Origin: Nocardia carnea NBRC 14403
GTDB lineage: Bacteria; Actinomycetota; Actinomycetes; Mycobacteriales; Mycobacteriaceae
Assembly (NCBI RefSeq): GCF_000308515.1
Contig: NZ_BAFV01000018.1
Span: 124,001 to 188,000 of the forward strand
Length of the DNA: 64,000 nucleotides
Direction of reading: 5' to 3'
Below are positions 48,466 to 57,484 of the stretch, one piece after another. Both the position numbers and the translations under genes were made by a program. A model generated the notes under the pieces. The model was not told the DNA's origin, did no database searches, and saw nothing but the letters and a program-made list of their open reading frames with translations. Within the stretch, counting starts at the first letter, position 1. Every line of letters begins with the position of its first letter.

Positions 48466-49908
48466 ATGTCTCCGAATGCAATTGGTTTCGCACTGTTGTT
48501 GCTGGGTGTGCTGATGCTGATCGCCAAGATCATCAGAGTCAAATGGCGATTGGCGCAGAAGTTGTTCATTCCCAGTTCGATCATCGGCGGGGCGCTGGCC
48601 CTGATGATCGGGCCGGATGTCTTCGGCCGGATCGCCGGGCTGTTCGGCACCGACCGGTTCGCCGAATCGGGGTTGCTGACCCCGGAGATCATCGAGGTGT
48701 GGAAAACCCTGCCGGGGCTGCTGATCTCGCTGGTGTTCGCCGGCCTGTTGATGGGACATAAGCTGCCGTCGCCGCGAAAGGCGTTTCGGGTGGCCGGGCC
48801 GCAGATCGCTTTCGGTATGACAGTGGCCAGCGGTCAGTACGTGTTCGGTCTGCTGCTGGCGATTCTGGTGCTCGGTCCGGTGTTCGGGCTGCCTGCGATG
48901 GCGGGAACCCTGATCGAAATCGGTTTCGAGGGTGGACACGGCACCGCCGCGGGTATGGCAGGCACGTTCGAGGAATTCGGTTTCCCCGAGGGGCAGGATC
49001 TGGCGCTGGGCCTGGCAACGGTGGGCGTTCTGTCCGGCATCATCTGCGGGATCGCGTTGATCAACTGGGGTGTCCGCACCGGTAAGACCACCGAATTGCG
49101 CGTGGACGCGGAACCTTCGGTTGCCGAGCGTGCGGGTCTGGTGGAGAAGGAGCGGCGTCGTTCCGCGGGCACGCTGACGGTGAATCCCTCCTCTATCGAG
49201 CCGTTGACACTGCATTTCGGGTTGCTCGCGGTGGCGGTGCTCATCGGTTGGCTGATGCTGACCGGGGTGCAGTGGGTGGAGTCCAAGCTGTGGGCCGACA
49301 GCTTCGAATTGTTCGCCCACGTGCCGTTGTTCCCGATCGCCATGATCGGCGGGATCATCGTGCAGGGCTTGATTCAGGCGTTCGACCGCGAGGAGATCGT
49401 GGATGTGCAGATGATCGAGCGACTGCAGGGCTTCAGCCTCGATGTACTGGTCATCGCCGCCCTGGGCACCTTGTCGCTGACGGCGATCGCGGCGAATATG
49501 GGACCGTTCATCCTGCTGGCTGTCACCGGACTGGTCTGGACGGGCGGTGCGTTCATTTTCCTGGCGCGCCGGATGCTGCCGGATTTCTGGTTCGAACGCG
49601 GGATCGCCGATGTCGGGCAGGCCATGGGGGTGACCTCCACCGGACTGATCCTGCTGCGGGTGGTCGACCCGGACCTGAAGACCCCGGCGTATCAGGCGTT
49701 CGGGTACAAACAGCTGATCATGGAACCGTTCTTCGGAGGCGGTCTCGTCACTGCCGGGGCGATTCCCATCATCGCCAACTTCGGCGTCGGCTGGCTGTTC
49801 GCAGGCATGCTTGCGCTGTTCGTCGGCGCGCTCGCCGCCGGGCTGTTGTACTTCGGCAAACGCCCAACCGGCGCTGCTGCCGAGGAACCGGTCACAGTCG
49901 CACCCTGA
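48466..49908 (+). CDS. GltS-type sodium/glutamate symporter family protein
   Basis: This 480-residue membrane protein has 10-12 hydrophobic segments. It belongs to the ESS (GltS) family: the re-entrant loop motif LIEIGFEGGHGTAAGMAGTF is visible at about residues 149-168, and a matching inverted half lies around FERGIADVGQAMGVTSTGLI. The first residues NAIGFALLLLGVLMLIAKII fit TM1. The long soluble insert RVDAEPSVAERAGLVEKERR is unusual and makes the protein about 70 residues longer than E. coli GltS. The ATG at 48466 follows AGGTGG; a GTG at 48460 overlaps that site. The substrate is probably glutamate or another dicarboxylate. Confidence 0.87.
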   Translation: MSPNAIGFALLLLGVLMLIAKIIRVKWRLAQKLFIPSSIIGGALALMIGPDVFGRIAGLFGTDRFAESGLLTPEIIEVWKTLPGLLISLVFAGLLMGHKLPSPRKAFRVAGPQIAFGMTVASGQYVFGLLLAILVLGPVFGLPAMAGTLIEIGFEGGHGTAAGMAGTFEEFGFPEGQDLALGLATVGVLSGIICGIALINWGVRTGKTTELRVDAEPSVAERAGLVEKERRRSAGTLTVNPSSIEPLTLHFGLLAVAVLIGWLMLTGVQWVESKLWADSFELFAHVPLFPIAMIGGIIVQGLIQAFDREEIVDVQMIERLQGFSLDVLVIAALGTLSLTAIAANMGPFILLAVTGLVWTGGAFIFLARRMLPDFWFERGIADVGQAMGVTSTGLILLRVVDPDLKTPAYQAFGYKQLIMEPFFGGGLVTAGAIPIIANFGVGWLFAGMLALFVGALAAGLLYFGKRPTGAAAEEPVTVAP

Positions 49909-49925
49909 CAAAGGTGGCCTGACCT

Positions 49926-49952
49926 GTCCCGGCGCGGAACACGCGCCGGGAC
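49926..49952. terminator. Strong hairpin terminator between symporter and module B
   Basis: GTCCCGGCGCG (49926-49936), loop GAACA and CGCGCCGGGAC (49942-49952) make a perfect 11-bp stem starting 18 bases after the symporter stop. A short T-run (49958-49962) follows on the plus strand. The convergent module B permease ends at 50011, so it can serve both directions. Confidence 0.85.
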
Positions 49953-50010
49953 GGACTGTTTCCGGGCCGGGGCAGCGAAACGCGCTCGTAGCCCCGGCGG
50001 CCGCCGATGG

Positions 50011-51681
50011 TCAGGGGGTGTCCAGGTCGCGCTCCCGGAAACGATAGGCGCCGACGGCGGCGGATACGGCCGCCAGAACGGTCAGCACGATCAACGCCGG
50101 CCAGCGGAGCTCTTCCATCGGGATGCGGGCGATGTGCTGGAACGGGGACAGGTCGTGGACCCACTGCGGCAGATTCATGATCGGGCCGAAGAAGCCGAGA
50201 ATCAGGGCGAACCCGAACAGTGCCCAGGTGGCGCCGATCGCCTGCGGGAAGACGCCGTAGAGCAGGGCGGCGATCGCCAGGACCAGCAACACCGCGGGCG
50301 CGAATACGAGGTGGGATAGGAGACCGTCGACGACGTAGCCGGCGTCGCCGACCGACAGCGCCAGCGCAGTTCCGAGGGCGAGGCCTGTCGTGGCGAGTAG
50401 GGCAAGCACGCCGAGCGCCGCGACACCGATGTATCCGGCGAACCAGGCGACCCGGCCGGTCGCGGTGGCGAGCACCGGTTCGGTGCGGCCGGCAGTTTCC
50501 TCCGTGCGCAGGGATTGCACGGCGAGGATTGCGAAAACCGTGACCAGCAGTGCGTCGAAGAAGGCCATGGTGCCGAGATAACCGTCGAGCATACGGCTCG
50601 CGTCGCCGCCCATGACGTCGATGACCTGGTCGGGAAGGTCATCGAAAGAATCGACGATGGTGTTGCCGATTCCGCCGTAGAGCGCTCCACTGGCAACCAG
50701 AGCGCAGGCCCAGCCGATGAGCCCGGCCCGCTGTAGTCGGGCCGCCAGCGCCACCGGTGTGGCCAGCCAGCCCGGGGCCTCCCGGTGGCCGGGACGTGGC
50801 GGTACCAGCCCGGCACCGAGATCGCGGCGCGAGGAGAGGAAGTAGGCCGCCGCGGTGACCACCAGAACCAGCGCGACCGAAAGCAGCAGCGGCCACCAGC
50901 GGCCGTCGGCGTAGGCGCGGGTCTGCTGCGACCAGGCCAGCGGGGACAGCCACGACAGGGCGCTGCCGCCTTCGCGGACGGCATCGCCGGCGGCGCGGAT
51001 GACATAGGCGATGCCCAGTGCCAGACCCGCGAGTCCGGATGCGGCGCGGGAGTATTCGGTGATCTGCACCGTGACCGCGGTGATTGCGGCGAAGACCAGA
51101 CCCGCCGCACCGACACTGGCACCGAACAGCAAGGCGTCGGAGGTGCCGAGTCCGGCCGCGGCGAACGAACCGGCGATCAGCAGTGTCACCGCGAGGTTCG
51201 CGATAACCGCGATGACGAGTGCGGCGGTGAGCTGGGCGTGGCGTCCGACGGCATTGGCGCGGACGAGTTCGGCACGTCCGGTCTGTTCTTCGACGCGGGT
51301 GTGCCGGGAGATGAGCAGGATATTCATCAGAGCGGCGAGCAGCAGGTAGTACAGGCCGTAGACGGCGACGATCACCGATTCGATGGTGGGGTCGGTCAGG
51401 CCGTATCCGGGACCCGAGATCAGCGCGCCGACGACTCCCTCACTGAACTGACTGACCGCCCGCAGGTCTTCGGGGGTTGTGTACACCTGTTGCAGGGCCG
51501 AGGCGTAGTAGACGCTCATCAGCGCGATACCCAGAACCCACGCCGGGAGTTTGATCCGGTCCCGGCGCAGATCGAGCCGTATCAGCGTGCCGATACCGGC
51601 CAGGGCGGCGCGCCACGTGGTCTGCTGCGGATCGATCGGCGCTGCGGCAGGTGTGCCGGAATGTAGTGCCGTGGTGGTCAT
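50011..51681 (-). CDS. ABC exporter permease (tetronasin-resistance type), module B
   Basis: This 556-residue permease has about 12 hydrophobic segments in two similar halves, the layout of TnrB3-like exporters. The halves repeat the pattern [22 protein letters not shown] in the first and [20 protein letters not shown] in the second, each followed by a G-R-x-x-W/Q motif and helices. Thus it is an internally duplicated form of the single-half permease of module A. The ATG at 51681 overlaps the ATPase stop as ATGA. The frame stays open far upstream through the ATPase gene in a wrong frame, which was ignored. Substrate: probably a polyether or other lipophilic compound. Confidence 0.9.
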   Translation of the reverse strand: MTTTALHSGTPAAAPIDPQQTTWRAALAGIGTLIRLDLRRDRIKLPAWVLGIALMSVYYASALQQVYTTPEDLRAVSQFSEGVVGALISGPGYGLTDPTIESVIVAVYGLYYLLLAALMNILLISRHTRVEEQTGRAELVRANAVGRHAQLTAALVIAVIANLAVTLLIAGSFAAAGLGTSDALLFGASVGAAGLVFAAITAVTVQITEYSRAASGLAGLALGIAYVIRAAGDAVREGGSALSWLSPLAWSQQTRAYADGRWWPLLLSVALVLVVTAAAYFLSSRRDLGAGLVPPRPGHREAPGWLATPVALAARLQRAGLIGWACALVASGALYGGIGNTIVDSFDDLPDQVIDVMGGDASRMLDGYLGTMAFFDALLVTVFAILAVQSLRTEETAGRTEPVLATATGRVAWFAGYIGVAALGVLALLATTGLALGTALALSVGDAGYVVDGLLSHLVFAPAVLLVLAIAALLYGVFPQAIGATWALFGFALILGFFGPIMNLPQWVHDLSPFQHIARIPMEELRWPALIVLTVLAAVSAAVGAYRFRERDLDTP

Positions 51682-52592
51682 TCGTCTGCTCCGTTGCCCG
51701 CGGCGGCGAGTTCGTCGCCGTAATGACGCAGCATGAGCTCTTCGAGTGTGGGCGGGTGGCTGGTGAGCGCGCGGATACCGGCGCGGCTGATCGCGGCGAT
51801 CGCGGGGTCGAGTGCGTCGGCGTCGACATCGAAACGGATCCGGCTGTCCTCGGTGATCACATTGTGGACGCCGGCCAGTGCACTCAGGTCCTCGATGGGG
51901 CGTTCGGTCACCGCTTCGACCGTGGTGCGGGTCAGATGCCGGAGCTCGGTGAGGGTGCCGGTCTGCACGACCCGGCCGCTGCGGATGATGCTCACCCGGT
52001 CGGCGAGTTTCTCGACCTGCGCCAGGATATGGCTGGAGAGCAGGACCGTGCCGCCCCGGGTCTTCACGTCGGCGACCACCTCCTGGAACACGACCTCCAT
52101 CAGGGGGTCGAGTCCGGCGGTGGGTTCGTCGAGCAGGAACAGATCCGCGTCCGAGGCCAGTGCCGCGATCAGGGCGACCTTCTGCCGGTTGCCCTTGGAG
52201 TAGGTGCGGGCCTTCTTCGTCGGGTCCAGGTCGAACCGTTCGATCAGCTCTTCGCGACGGGTCGTGTTCACCGCGCCGCGCAGCCGGGCGAATACGTCGA
52301 TCGCCTCTCCGCCGGTGAGATTCGGCCACAGTTCCACATCGCCGGGGACGTAGGCCAGGCGGCGGTGCAACGCGACCGCGTCCCGCCAGGGATTCCCGCC
52401 GAGTAGTTCGACCGAGCCGCCGTCGGGGCGTAGGAGTCCGAGTAGGACCCGGATGGTCGTGGTCTTCCCGGCGCCGTTCGGGCCGAGGAAGCCGTGGACC
52501 TCACCTCGCCGAACGTCGAGGTCCAGGCCGTCGAGCGCGGTGGTGCGGCCAAAAGTCTTGCGCAACCCGGAGATTGCGACGGCGGTATTCAT
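51678..52592 (-). CDS. ABC exporter ATP-binding protein, module B
   Basis: This 304-residue ATPase is paralogous to the one at 46502. Walker [13 protein letters not shown] occupies the same residue positions (about 34-45). Signature [14 protein letters not shown], Walker [15 protein letters not shown] and switch [14 protein letters not shown] follow. The C-terminal extension ends with [20 protein letters not shown]. Its partner is the duplicated permease, with ATGA overlap, and the divergent regulator at 52684 shares its promoter region. Close relatives are annotated as tetronasin-resistance proteins. Confidence 0.92.
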   Translation of the reverse strand: MNTAVAISGLRKTFGRTTALDGLDLDVRRGEVHGFLGPNGAGKTTTIRVLLGLLRPDGGSVELLGGNPWRDAVALHRRLAYVPGDVELWPNLTGGEAIDVFARLRGAVNTTRREELIERFDLDPTKKARTYSKGNRQKVALIAALASDADLFLLDEPTAGLDPLMEVVFQEVVADVKTRGGTVLLSSHILAQVEKLADRVSIIRSGRVVQTGTLTELRHLTRTTVEAVTERPIEDLSALAGVHNVITEDSRIRFDVDADALDPAIAAISRAGIRALTSHPPTLEELMLRHYGDELAAAGNGADE

Positions 52593-52612
52593 ACCTTTCA
52601 GCGTACATTTCT

Positions 52613-52628
52613 TTCACAAATGTGTGAA
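52613..52628. promoter_or_regulatory. Operator-like palindrome, module B
   Basis: TTCACA-AATG-TGTGAA (52613-52628) is a near-ideal 16-bp dyad with 6-bp arms, 21 bp before the ATPase start and 56 bp before the regulator start. It is the probable site for the divergent GbsR/MarR regulator. Its sequence differs from the module A repeat, so the two regulators need not cross-talk. Confidence 0.65.
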
Positions 52629-52683
52629 TAGTTTGAAGGCTATGATGTAACTGCATGTGTCGATAGGGGTAGAGGAGGTCTGT

Positions 52684-53172
52684 GTGGACGAGCAGGACCA
52701 GCAGGAACAGGCGGTCCTGCGGTTCGTCGAGCAATTCGCGTTGTTGCTCGCGGACACGGGCACACCGCGGATGGCGGCCCGGGTCTTCGCCTACGTCCTC
52801 GCAGACGATGCCGACCGCTACACCGCCCAAGAACTCTCGACCGGGCTCCAGGTCAGCCCCGCCGCGATCTCGGGCGCTGTCCGCTACCTCGTCCAAGCCG
52901 GGTTGCTCGGCCGGGAACGCGAGCCCGGGGAGCGCGCCGACACCTATCGGGTCTACGACGAGGATGTCTGGTACGCGATCACCAGCCGGCGTCAGGAATC
53001 GCTCGACCGGGCCCTGCGGTTCCTCAGCGACGGTGTCGAACTGCTCGACGCCGCACGTCCCGGCGGCCGCCGGGTCCGCGAGACGCTGGAGTACTACCGC
53101 TTCATGCGTGCCGAACTTCCCGAGATGATGGGCCGCTGGCAGAAGCACCGCCGCGAGATGTTTCCCGACTGA
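52684..53172 (+). CDS. GbsR/MarR-family transcriptional regulator, module B
   Basis: This 162-residue regulator has a winged helix (RMAARVFAYVLADDADRYTA, then LSTGLQVSPAAISGAVRYLV and LLGREREPGERADTYRVY) and a helical C-terminus with LEYYRFMRAELPEMMGRWQ. The final helix pattern (Y-x-F-M-x-E-L/N-L-P) resembles the module A regulator. The GTG at 52684 was chosen because AGAGGAGGT lies five bases before it; an in-frame GTG at 52657 lies upstream of that site. It is divergent from the ABC genes it probably represses. Confidence 0.9.
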   Translation: MDEQDQQEQAVLRFVEQFALLLADTGTPRMAARVFAYVLADDADRYTAQELSTGLQVSPAAISGAVRYLVQAGLLGREREPGERADTYRVYDEDVWYAITSRRQESLDRALRFLSDGVELLDAARPGGRRVRETLEYYRFMRAELPEMMGRWQKHRREMFPD

Positions 53173-53221
53173 TCCGCAAACCCCGGGCGGTCTCGACCTC
53201 TGCGCACCGACGCAGTAGGCA

Positions 53222-54286
53222 TCAGAGGCGTCCGGTGAGGTCGTCGACCAGACCCACCACGCCGGCCGGGTCGTCGTCGAGGGCCAGATGCCCGCACTCC
53301 GGAAGTATGCGCAGTTCGGTTCCGAGCCGGTCACGAACGGTGGATTCCAGACGGCCGGGTGGCAGGAAGATGTCGTGGGAGCCGGTGGCCACCACACAGG
53401 GCGCCGACCGGCAGCGCCCGAGCAATTCGGGAGCCAGTGGCGCCGGCGCCAGCGTGGATCGGCAGTAGCGGGCGACCAGGGTCATCCACTCCACCAGATG
53501 TGGTGCGACAGTTCGCCCCGGGCCCGACATCAGTTGCAGGAGACGGGCTGTGCGATTACGTGACGGAGTGGCGAGCCAGGCCAGGGTCGCCACGAGCAGG
53601 CGCGGCCGCACCGACAGGCGAACGAGACCCGCCGGTGCTATCAGTACCCGGCCGGCGACGCGCGGTGAGGCGCAGGCCAGGGCGATCGCGCCGCCCAGCG
53701 AATGCCCGAGCAGCACGGCCGTATCGGGGATGGTCTGCTCCAGCACCTCGTCGAGCCATTGCCCGTACCAGGCCATTCGGTCTCTGCGCGGCCGCTGTGC
53801 CGCGCTGAGCCCGGGCTGGCCCGGTACGTCCACAACGATCACCCGGTGCCGTGTCGCCAGCTGAGCCAGAAAAGGTAGCGAGGCCGCGGTGTTCATATTC
53901 GTTCCCGGGACCACTACTACCACCGGCCCGGGTGCATGTCCGAGAGCTGTGACGCGCGTGGGCCCGGCCGAGGTCGCAACCGTCGACTGCCGGTGGGGCG
54001 TGGACCAGTCGTCCAGTCGATCCGTGCACCACAAACGGATCACGTCACCGCTGGGTGCGTTGACATATGCAGAAACCATCGGGGGGCGGGAACTGCGCGC
54101 GAACAGGGAGGGGCGGGATCCGGGAGCGTTCATCAGCGAAGATCGTCTTTCGTCGGCTGCGATCCCGGCCCACGTCCGGGCCGGGTGCGCCGACCAGGCT
54201 TCCCGGCTCTCCTCCCACCAAGATGCCGGATAGACGGCTGTCAGTGCAACCGTCGAGCCCCGGAACCGGGCCGGGCCCTCATCCAC
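53222..54286 (-). CDS. Alpha/beta hydrolase overlapping the UPF0182 gene
   Basis: This 354-residue protein has an alpha/beta hydrolase fold from about residue 115 on. VVVVVPGTNMNTAASLPFLA is the oxyanion strand, VIVVDVPGQPGLSA follows, the nucleophile elbow is in AVLLGHSLGGAIALACAS, the acid is in VVATGSHDIFLPPGRLES, and the histidine is in ILPECGHLALDDDPAG. The N-terminal 110 residues are not family-like and are partly Arg/Ser-rich. The GTG at 54286 overlaps the UPF0182 stop by eight bases, so translation may be coupled. If coupling is not used, an ATG at 54133 is an alternative. The substrate is unknown. Confidence 0.8.
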   Translation of the reverse strand: MDEGPARFRGSTVALTAVYPASWWEESREAWSAHPARTWAGIAADERRSSLMNAPGSRPSLFARSSRPPMVSAYVNAPSGDVIRLWCTDRLDDWSTPHRQSTVATSAGPTRVTALGHAPGPVVVVVPGTNMNTAASLPFLAQLATRHRVIVVDVPGQPGLSAAQRPRRDRMAWYGQWLDEVLEQTIPDTAVLLGHSLGGAIALACASPRVAGRVLIAPAGLVRLSVRPRLLVATLAWLATPSRNRTARLLQLMSGPGRTVAPHLVEWMTLVARYCRSTLAPAPLAPELLGRCRSAPCVVATGSHDIFLPPGRLESTVRDRLGTELRILPECGHLALDDDPAGVVGLVDDLTGRL

Positions 54287-57176
54287 CCGGGCCGTTCAGC
54301 TGCTGCTGGATCCGGTCGAGAGCGTCGCGGATGGCCTCGATCTGGGCATTGAGTTCGGCGATCGACGCCTCGTCCAGCGGGGGTGGCGCCTGCTCGGGTG
54401 GGGTGATCGCCGGCGGCGGCCCCGGTGGTGGCCGGCCGGGAGGCGGGGGTTCGGCCGCGCTGCCACCGGGGGCGGTGGCGAGATTTCCGGTTTCGGCGCC
54501 GAATACCTGGTCCAGTGCCTCGGCGAGAGTGGGGGCGTAGCCGACGCGGACGCCGGCTGTTGCGGGATCGCGGTAGCTGACGAGGACCCGGGCGAGCTGC
54601 GGGAAGGTCGACCCGTTCGGCGTGGTCGAGATCCGTTCGGTGAACAGCGGCTCGACGTAGAGGATGCCGCCCTCGGCGATCGGCAGGGTGAGCAGATTGC
54701 CGTACTGGATACGGTTCGAACGTTCCAGCAGTGTGCGTTCGGACGCTACCCGGGTATCGGAGATCATCGAGTTCTGGATCTGCTGCGGGCCCTGGGTGAG
54801 GGTGTCGGTGGGGAGTTGCAGGATGGTGAAACGGCCGTAGTCGCCGGGGTCGGAACCGACCGATATATAGGCGGACAGGAACTCCCGGTTGAAACCGACC
54901 ATCGCGCTGGTCAGCCGGAACGACGGCTGCGCGGTCTGCGGATCACCCATCAGGACATAGAACGGGGGCTGATGTGGGTTGGCGTCGACGGTCGGATCAC
55001 TGGGCACCGACCAGAAAGCGTTGGTGGTGAAGAACTCTCGCGGCTCGTTCACATGATACTTGGCGAGCAACTCGCGCTGGATACTGAACAGATCCTCCGG
55101 ATAGCGGAAATGTGCCCGCAGCTCCTCGCTGATCGATTCCTCGGGTTCGACGGTTCCGGGGAAAACACTCATCCACGCCTCGAGCACGGGATCGTCGTGA
55201 TCGACCTGATAGAGGTTCACCGTGCCGTCATAGGCGTCGACGGTGGCTTTGATCGAGTTGCGTGCGTAGGAGATCTCCTCGGACGGACCGGCGGCGGGGA
55301 CGCCGGCGTGGGCGAGGGCTTCCAGCGAACTGGTTTTGGCGTAGGGGTAGCCGTCGATCGTGGTGTACGCGTCGACGATCCAGACGATCCGGCCGTCCAC
55401 CACCGCCGGGTACGGGTTGTTGTCGGTGGTCAGCCAGGGGGCGACCAGCTCCACGCGGTGCCGCGGGTCCCGATTGAAGATGATCTTCGAATCGGGGCCG
55501 ATCGCACCGGAGAAGATGATGTTGCGTTCGGCGTAGGCGGTGGCGAAGGCCAGGCGGTTGAACCAGTTCCCGATCGGGACACCACCGGCGCCGGTGTAGG
55601 TGTATTTCGTGCTGTCGGTGTCGTATTCGCGCGGATCGGTACCGCCGCCGACGATGGCGTAATCAGGGTCGGCCGCGGCGATCACCTCGCCGAAATAGAT
55701 CCGCGGCTGGTCGACGGGAATCAGCTGGTCACCGGTCGCGCCCGTGGCGATATCACTGACCGTGTAGATCGGGTAGCCGCTGTTGCTGCTCTCGGTATCG
55801 CCGGCCGCATCGCGGACCGCGGCGTTCACGCGGTTGGCCGGGGCGGCGACGAAGCCGTTGCCATGGGTGTAGACGGTGTGCCGGTTGACCCAATGCCGCT
55901 GGTTACCGCTCAGCGCCTCCGGGGTCAGTTCCCGCGCCGCAACCACATAGTCACGCTGTTGGCCGTCGATGCGGTAGCGGTCCAGATCCAGGTTCTCCGG
56001 GAAACTGTAGAAATTTTTCAGTTGCTGCTGCTGCGTAAAGGTTCGCGAAAGTACATTCGGGTCCAGCAGGCGGACATTCGCGAGGGTCGTCGCGTCCGCA
56101 GGAACCTCCGGCGGCGGCCGGGTGCCGATACCCGGGTAAGGCTGGTACTCGACGCGGTCGCCGCCGATCCCGTACGCCTGCCGGGTCGCCGCGATATTCC
56201 GCTCGATGTAGACACGTTGCTTATCGGCGGCGTTCGGGCGGACCGAGAGTTGTTCCACGGCCAGCGGCCAGACCCCGCCCACCAGGATCGACGACAACAA
56301 CAGCATCGCGGCGGCCAACGCGGGAATTCGCAGATCCCGGACCACCACAGCGGAGAAGAAGGCCGCGGCGCAGATCAAGGCGATCGCGAACAGGATGAGC
56401 TTGGCGGGTAGCACCGCGTTGATATCGGTGTATCCGGCGCCGGTGAACGTGGGTTCCTGGCTGTCGCCGGCGAGCAGCGTGTACCGGTCGAGCCAGTAGG
56501 CGATGGCCTTCACCAGGACGAAGAGCCCGGCGAACACCACCAGCTGGACGCGGGCGGGGTGGCTCAGTCCCGGGCGCCCACCGGAGAGCCGCAGGCCACC
56601 GAACAGATAGTGCGTTGCCAGACCGGCGAGGAAACCGAGGAAGATCACCACGAGCAGCCAGGTCACCACGAGCCGGTAGAACGGCAGGTCGAAGACGTAG
56701 AAACCGATATCGTGCCCGAACTCGGGATCGCGCAGACCGAACGATCCGCCGTGCAGGAACAGTTGTACGGTCATCCACCGCGACTGTCCGATGAGCCCGC
56801 AGATCACCCCGATTCCACCGGCGATACCCAGAGCGAACCACAAGGGCCGCCGCAGCACCATGGTGCGATAGGGCAGCAGGTAATCCTCGGCCCGCGGGAG
56901 GGCGACCAGCGGACGATAACGGAACGCGAGCCATATCGCCGTGAACAGGACGCCCCCCACAAGCACCGTGATCACGACGAACAGCGACAGGCGGGTGAAC
57001 AGCACGGTGCGCCAGACTTCGCGGAAACCGACCTCACCGAACCACAACCAGCTGGTATAGACACCGACCAGTCGCGCGATGACGATAAGGAACAGGAGGA
57101 GCCCGGCAGAGACGATCAGCAGCCGTCGCGCACCGCGGGGCAACCGCGGCAGGGTCGAACCCTCGTGTGCGCTCAT
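54279..57176 (-). CDS. UPF0182-family membrane protein
   Basis: This 965-residue protein belongs to UPF0182, a family nearly universal in Mycobacteriales and unknown in function. The first about 310 residues hold seven hydrophobic helices (RRLLIVSAGLLLFLIVIARL, then GEVGFREVWRTVLFTRLSLF). A large extracytoplasmic domain follows, with NIAATRQAYGIGGDRVEYQP, RHWVNRHTVYTHGNGFVAAP, LLTLPIAEGGILYVEPLFTE and YRDPATAGVRVGYAPTLAEA as family landmarks. A Pro-rich segment (about residues 900-935) and a short coiled coil end the chain. The ATG at 57176 starts the usual N-terminus. Length matches the family. Confidence 0.93.
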   Translation of the reverse strand: MSAHEGSTLPRLPRGARRLLIVSAGLLLFLIVIARLVGVYTSWLWFGEVGFREVWRTVLFTRLSLFVVITVLVGGVLFTAIWLAFRYRPLVALPRAEDYLLPYRTMVLRRPLWFALGIAGGIGVICGLIGQSRWMTVQLFLHGGSFGLRDPEFGHDIGFYVFDLPFYRLVVTWLLVVIFLGFLAGLATHYLFGGLRLSGGRPGLSHPARVQLVVFAGLFVLVKAIAYWLDRYTLLAGDSQEPTFTGAGYTDINAVLPAKLILFAIALICAAAFFSAVVVRDLRIPALAAAMLLLSSILVGGVWPLAVEQLSVRPNAADKQRVYIERNIAATRQAYGIGGDRVEYQPYPGIGTRPPPEVPADATTLANVRLLDPNVLSRTFTQQQQLKNFYSFPENLDLDRYRIDGQQRDYVVAARELTPEALSGNQRHWVNRHTVYTHGNGFVAAPANRVNAAVRDAAGDTESSNSGYPIYTVSDIATGATGDQLIPVDQPRIYFGEVIAAADPDYAIVGGGTDPREYDTDSTKYTYTGAGGVPIGNWFNRLAFATAYAERNIIFSGAIGPDSKIIFNRDPRHRVELVAPWLTTDNNPYPAVVDGRIVWIVDAYTTIDGYPYAKTSSLEALAHAGVPAAGPSEEISYARNSIKATVDAYDGTVNLYQVDHDDPVLEAWMSVFPGTVEPEESISEELRAHFRYPEDLFSIQRELLAKYHVNEPREFFTTNAFWSVPSDPTVDANPHQPPFYVLMGDPQTAQPSFRLTSAMVGFNREFLSAYISVGSDPGDYGRFTILQLPTDTLTQGPQQIQNSMISDTRVASERTLLERSNRIQYGNLLTLPIAEGGILYVEPLFTERISTTPNGSTFPQLARVLVSYRDPATAGVRVGYAPTLAEALDQVFGAETGNLATAPGGSAAEPPPPGRPPPGPPPAITPPEQAPPPLDEASIAELNAQIEAIRDALDRIQQQLNGPGG

Positions 57177-57293
57177 CTCCCACACTCCCGTGGCTGCGCT
57201 CGCCTGATGGGTGGGCGGCCGGTATCGGCCGTAGCTCCGATACTACCGACGCTGCCGGCCGCGGGATCGAACCGGGGACGCCGACAGAATGCT

Positions 57294-57320
57294 GAACCGT
57301 ACTTCACGGAAGTACGGTTC
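57294..57320. promoter_or_regulatory. 27-bp perfect palindrome
   Basis: GAACCGTACTTC (57294-57305), a 3-base centre ACG and GAAGTACGGTTC (57309-57320) form a perfect inverted repeat with 12-bp arms. It lies in the 308-bp spacer between the divergent UPF0182 and alpha/beta hydrolase genes, 118 and 165 bp from their starts. A GGTACC follows at once. The rest of the spacer shows nothing further. It fits a strong operator of a TetR-like dimer, but no regulator gene adjoins it. Confidence 0.7.
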
Positions 57321-57484
57321 GGTACCCGGAGGTCGCCGTGATCGCGAAGCCCGGTGACTCCCTCGGCTGCAGGCTGTCGACGTCCCGCCGCTGCAGACGC
57401 CGGCTCCCTGCACCGGCGCCGGTGATCGGGCGCAGCCTGTGGCGATATGGTCCGTGGGGGTTGGCTGCGGTGAAGGAGATGGCG

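Noticed and set aside
54816..56411. 531-codon plus-strand frame opposite the UPF0182 gene
   Set aside because: It mirrors the real gene in another frame, is rich in Val/Asp/Gly/Arg repeats and lacks a ribosome-binding site.
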